DNA of 56,119 nt from the NCBI RefSeq assembly GCF_001045675.1, contig NZ_LEKT01000017.1, positions 1-56,119 of the forward strand. The letters are read 5' to 3'. The DNA comes from Megasphaera cerevisiae DSM 20462. GTDB lineage: Bacteria; Bacillota; Negativicutes; Veillonellales; Megasphaeraceae. A program made the translations under genes and the position numbers. A model generated the notes under the pieces. The model did no database searches. It was not told the DNA's origin and saw nothing but the letters and a program-made list of their open reading frames with translations. Of this stretch, positions 55,793 through 56,119 are shown in pieces (position 1 is the first letter of the stretch; the number at the start of each line of letters is the position of its first letter).

Positions 55793-56119
55793 TTAAGCTG
55801 CATAGACGGTATCTAAATAAGCTTCAAATAAATCATCAGGCGTATCATACTCAAGGGACTTTCTAGGTAATGAATTCATATCCTCTGCAAACCAGAGAAT
55901 CTGCTCAGCAGAGTAGTTTTCGATAGACTTTCCTTTAGGTACGTACTTTCTGAAAATGCGATTGTGACGCTCATTTTGAGCTCTCTCACAAGAGCTATAT
56001 GGATGAGCAAAATATACCATTATACCATATCGTTCTAACTGAGATAATTCCGCAAACTCAGTTCCGTTGTCTGCTGTAATTGTTTTAAATACAGTAGCAA
56101 ATTGTGATCCATAATATAT
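55752..56119 (-). mobile_element. IS30-family insertion sequence, partial
   Basis: The transposase 3' part and about 40 bp of non-coding end are inside the window. AATTGCAAGTTCAAATTGAA (55755-55774) is a likely terminal inverted repeat, judged from its position; the other end is outside, so the match could not be checked. Confidence 0.6.
55793..56119 (-). CDS. IS30 family transposase, C-terminal part
   Basis: The frame runs off the end of the window and ends with TAA at 55793. The 108 visible residues include TITADNGTEFAE, with the second Asp of the DDE triad, and HPYSSCERAQNERHNRIFRKY with the catalytic Glu, followed by LRK-type IS30 ending sequences (LPRKSLEYDTPDDLFEAYL). No frameshift is visible in this part. 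An internal ATG at 56020 is not the start. Confidence 0.95.
   Translation of the reverse strand: MYYGSQFATVFKTITADNGTEFAELSQLERYGIMVYFAHPYSSCERAQNERHNRIFRKYVPKGKSIENYSAEQILWFAEDMNSLPRKSLEYDTPDDLFEAYLDTVYAA

Overview
The window reads as chromosome of a Negativicutes bacterium, a diderm Firmicute of the Veillonella/Megasphaera/Dialister type. Housekeeping proteins and RNA signals are Firmicute-like (T-box leader, PyrR, AUG/GUG/UUG starts with strong AGGAGG sites). A large block, however, encodes an LPS-bearing outer membrane: MlaEFD, TolC, TamB, BamA, OmpH/Skp proteins, LpxD and a lipid A acyltransferase. I assigned the taxon from this combination only; no search was run.

Layout. 1-460: end of an rRNA operon (23S 3' end, 5S, terminator). 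801-2910 (minus): OmpR-type two-component system. 3034-3250: four 11-bp TTTAA repeats, a -10 box and a probable small RNA with four C-rich segments, which I consider the most interesting part of the window. 3450-5669: ferredoxin, lspA, rluD-family synthase, pyrR. 5863-7958: dhaKLM dihydroxyacetone kinase. 8086-11465: membrane-anchored hydrolase and a B12-dependent ribonucleotide reductase. 11553-16523: serine operon under a serine T-box (serC, serA, a histidine phosphatase that may be the phosphoserine phosphatase, serS). 16776-22625: glpX, murA, an mreB homologue, an exported lipoyl-like domain and an S55 (SpoIVB-like) peptidase.

22932-40681 is a nearly continuous plus-strand envelope-biogenesis block: mlaE-mlaF-mlaD, tolC, tamB, a sigma-70 family factor, a single-span membrane protein that might be its anti-sigma factor, bamA, a secreted protein with about 90-residue POTRA-like repeats, three OmpH-family proteins, lpxD and an LpxL-type acyltransferase. 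It would provide lipid transport, beta-barrel assembly, periplasmic chaperones and lipid A synthesis, possibly with its own transcription control.

After a minus-strand HAD phosphatase come transketolase, 6S RNA, rarA, ftsK, a short RodZ-like protein, ygiQ, an orphan solute-binding protein, rimO, cinA, recA and recX. The window ends inside an IS30-family transposase on the minus strand. No CRISPR array, tRNA gene, prophage or replication origin was seen.
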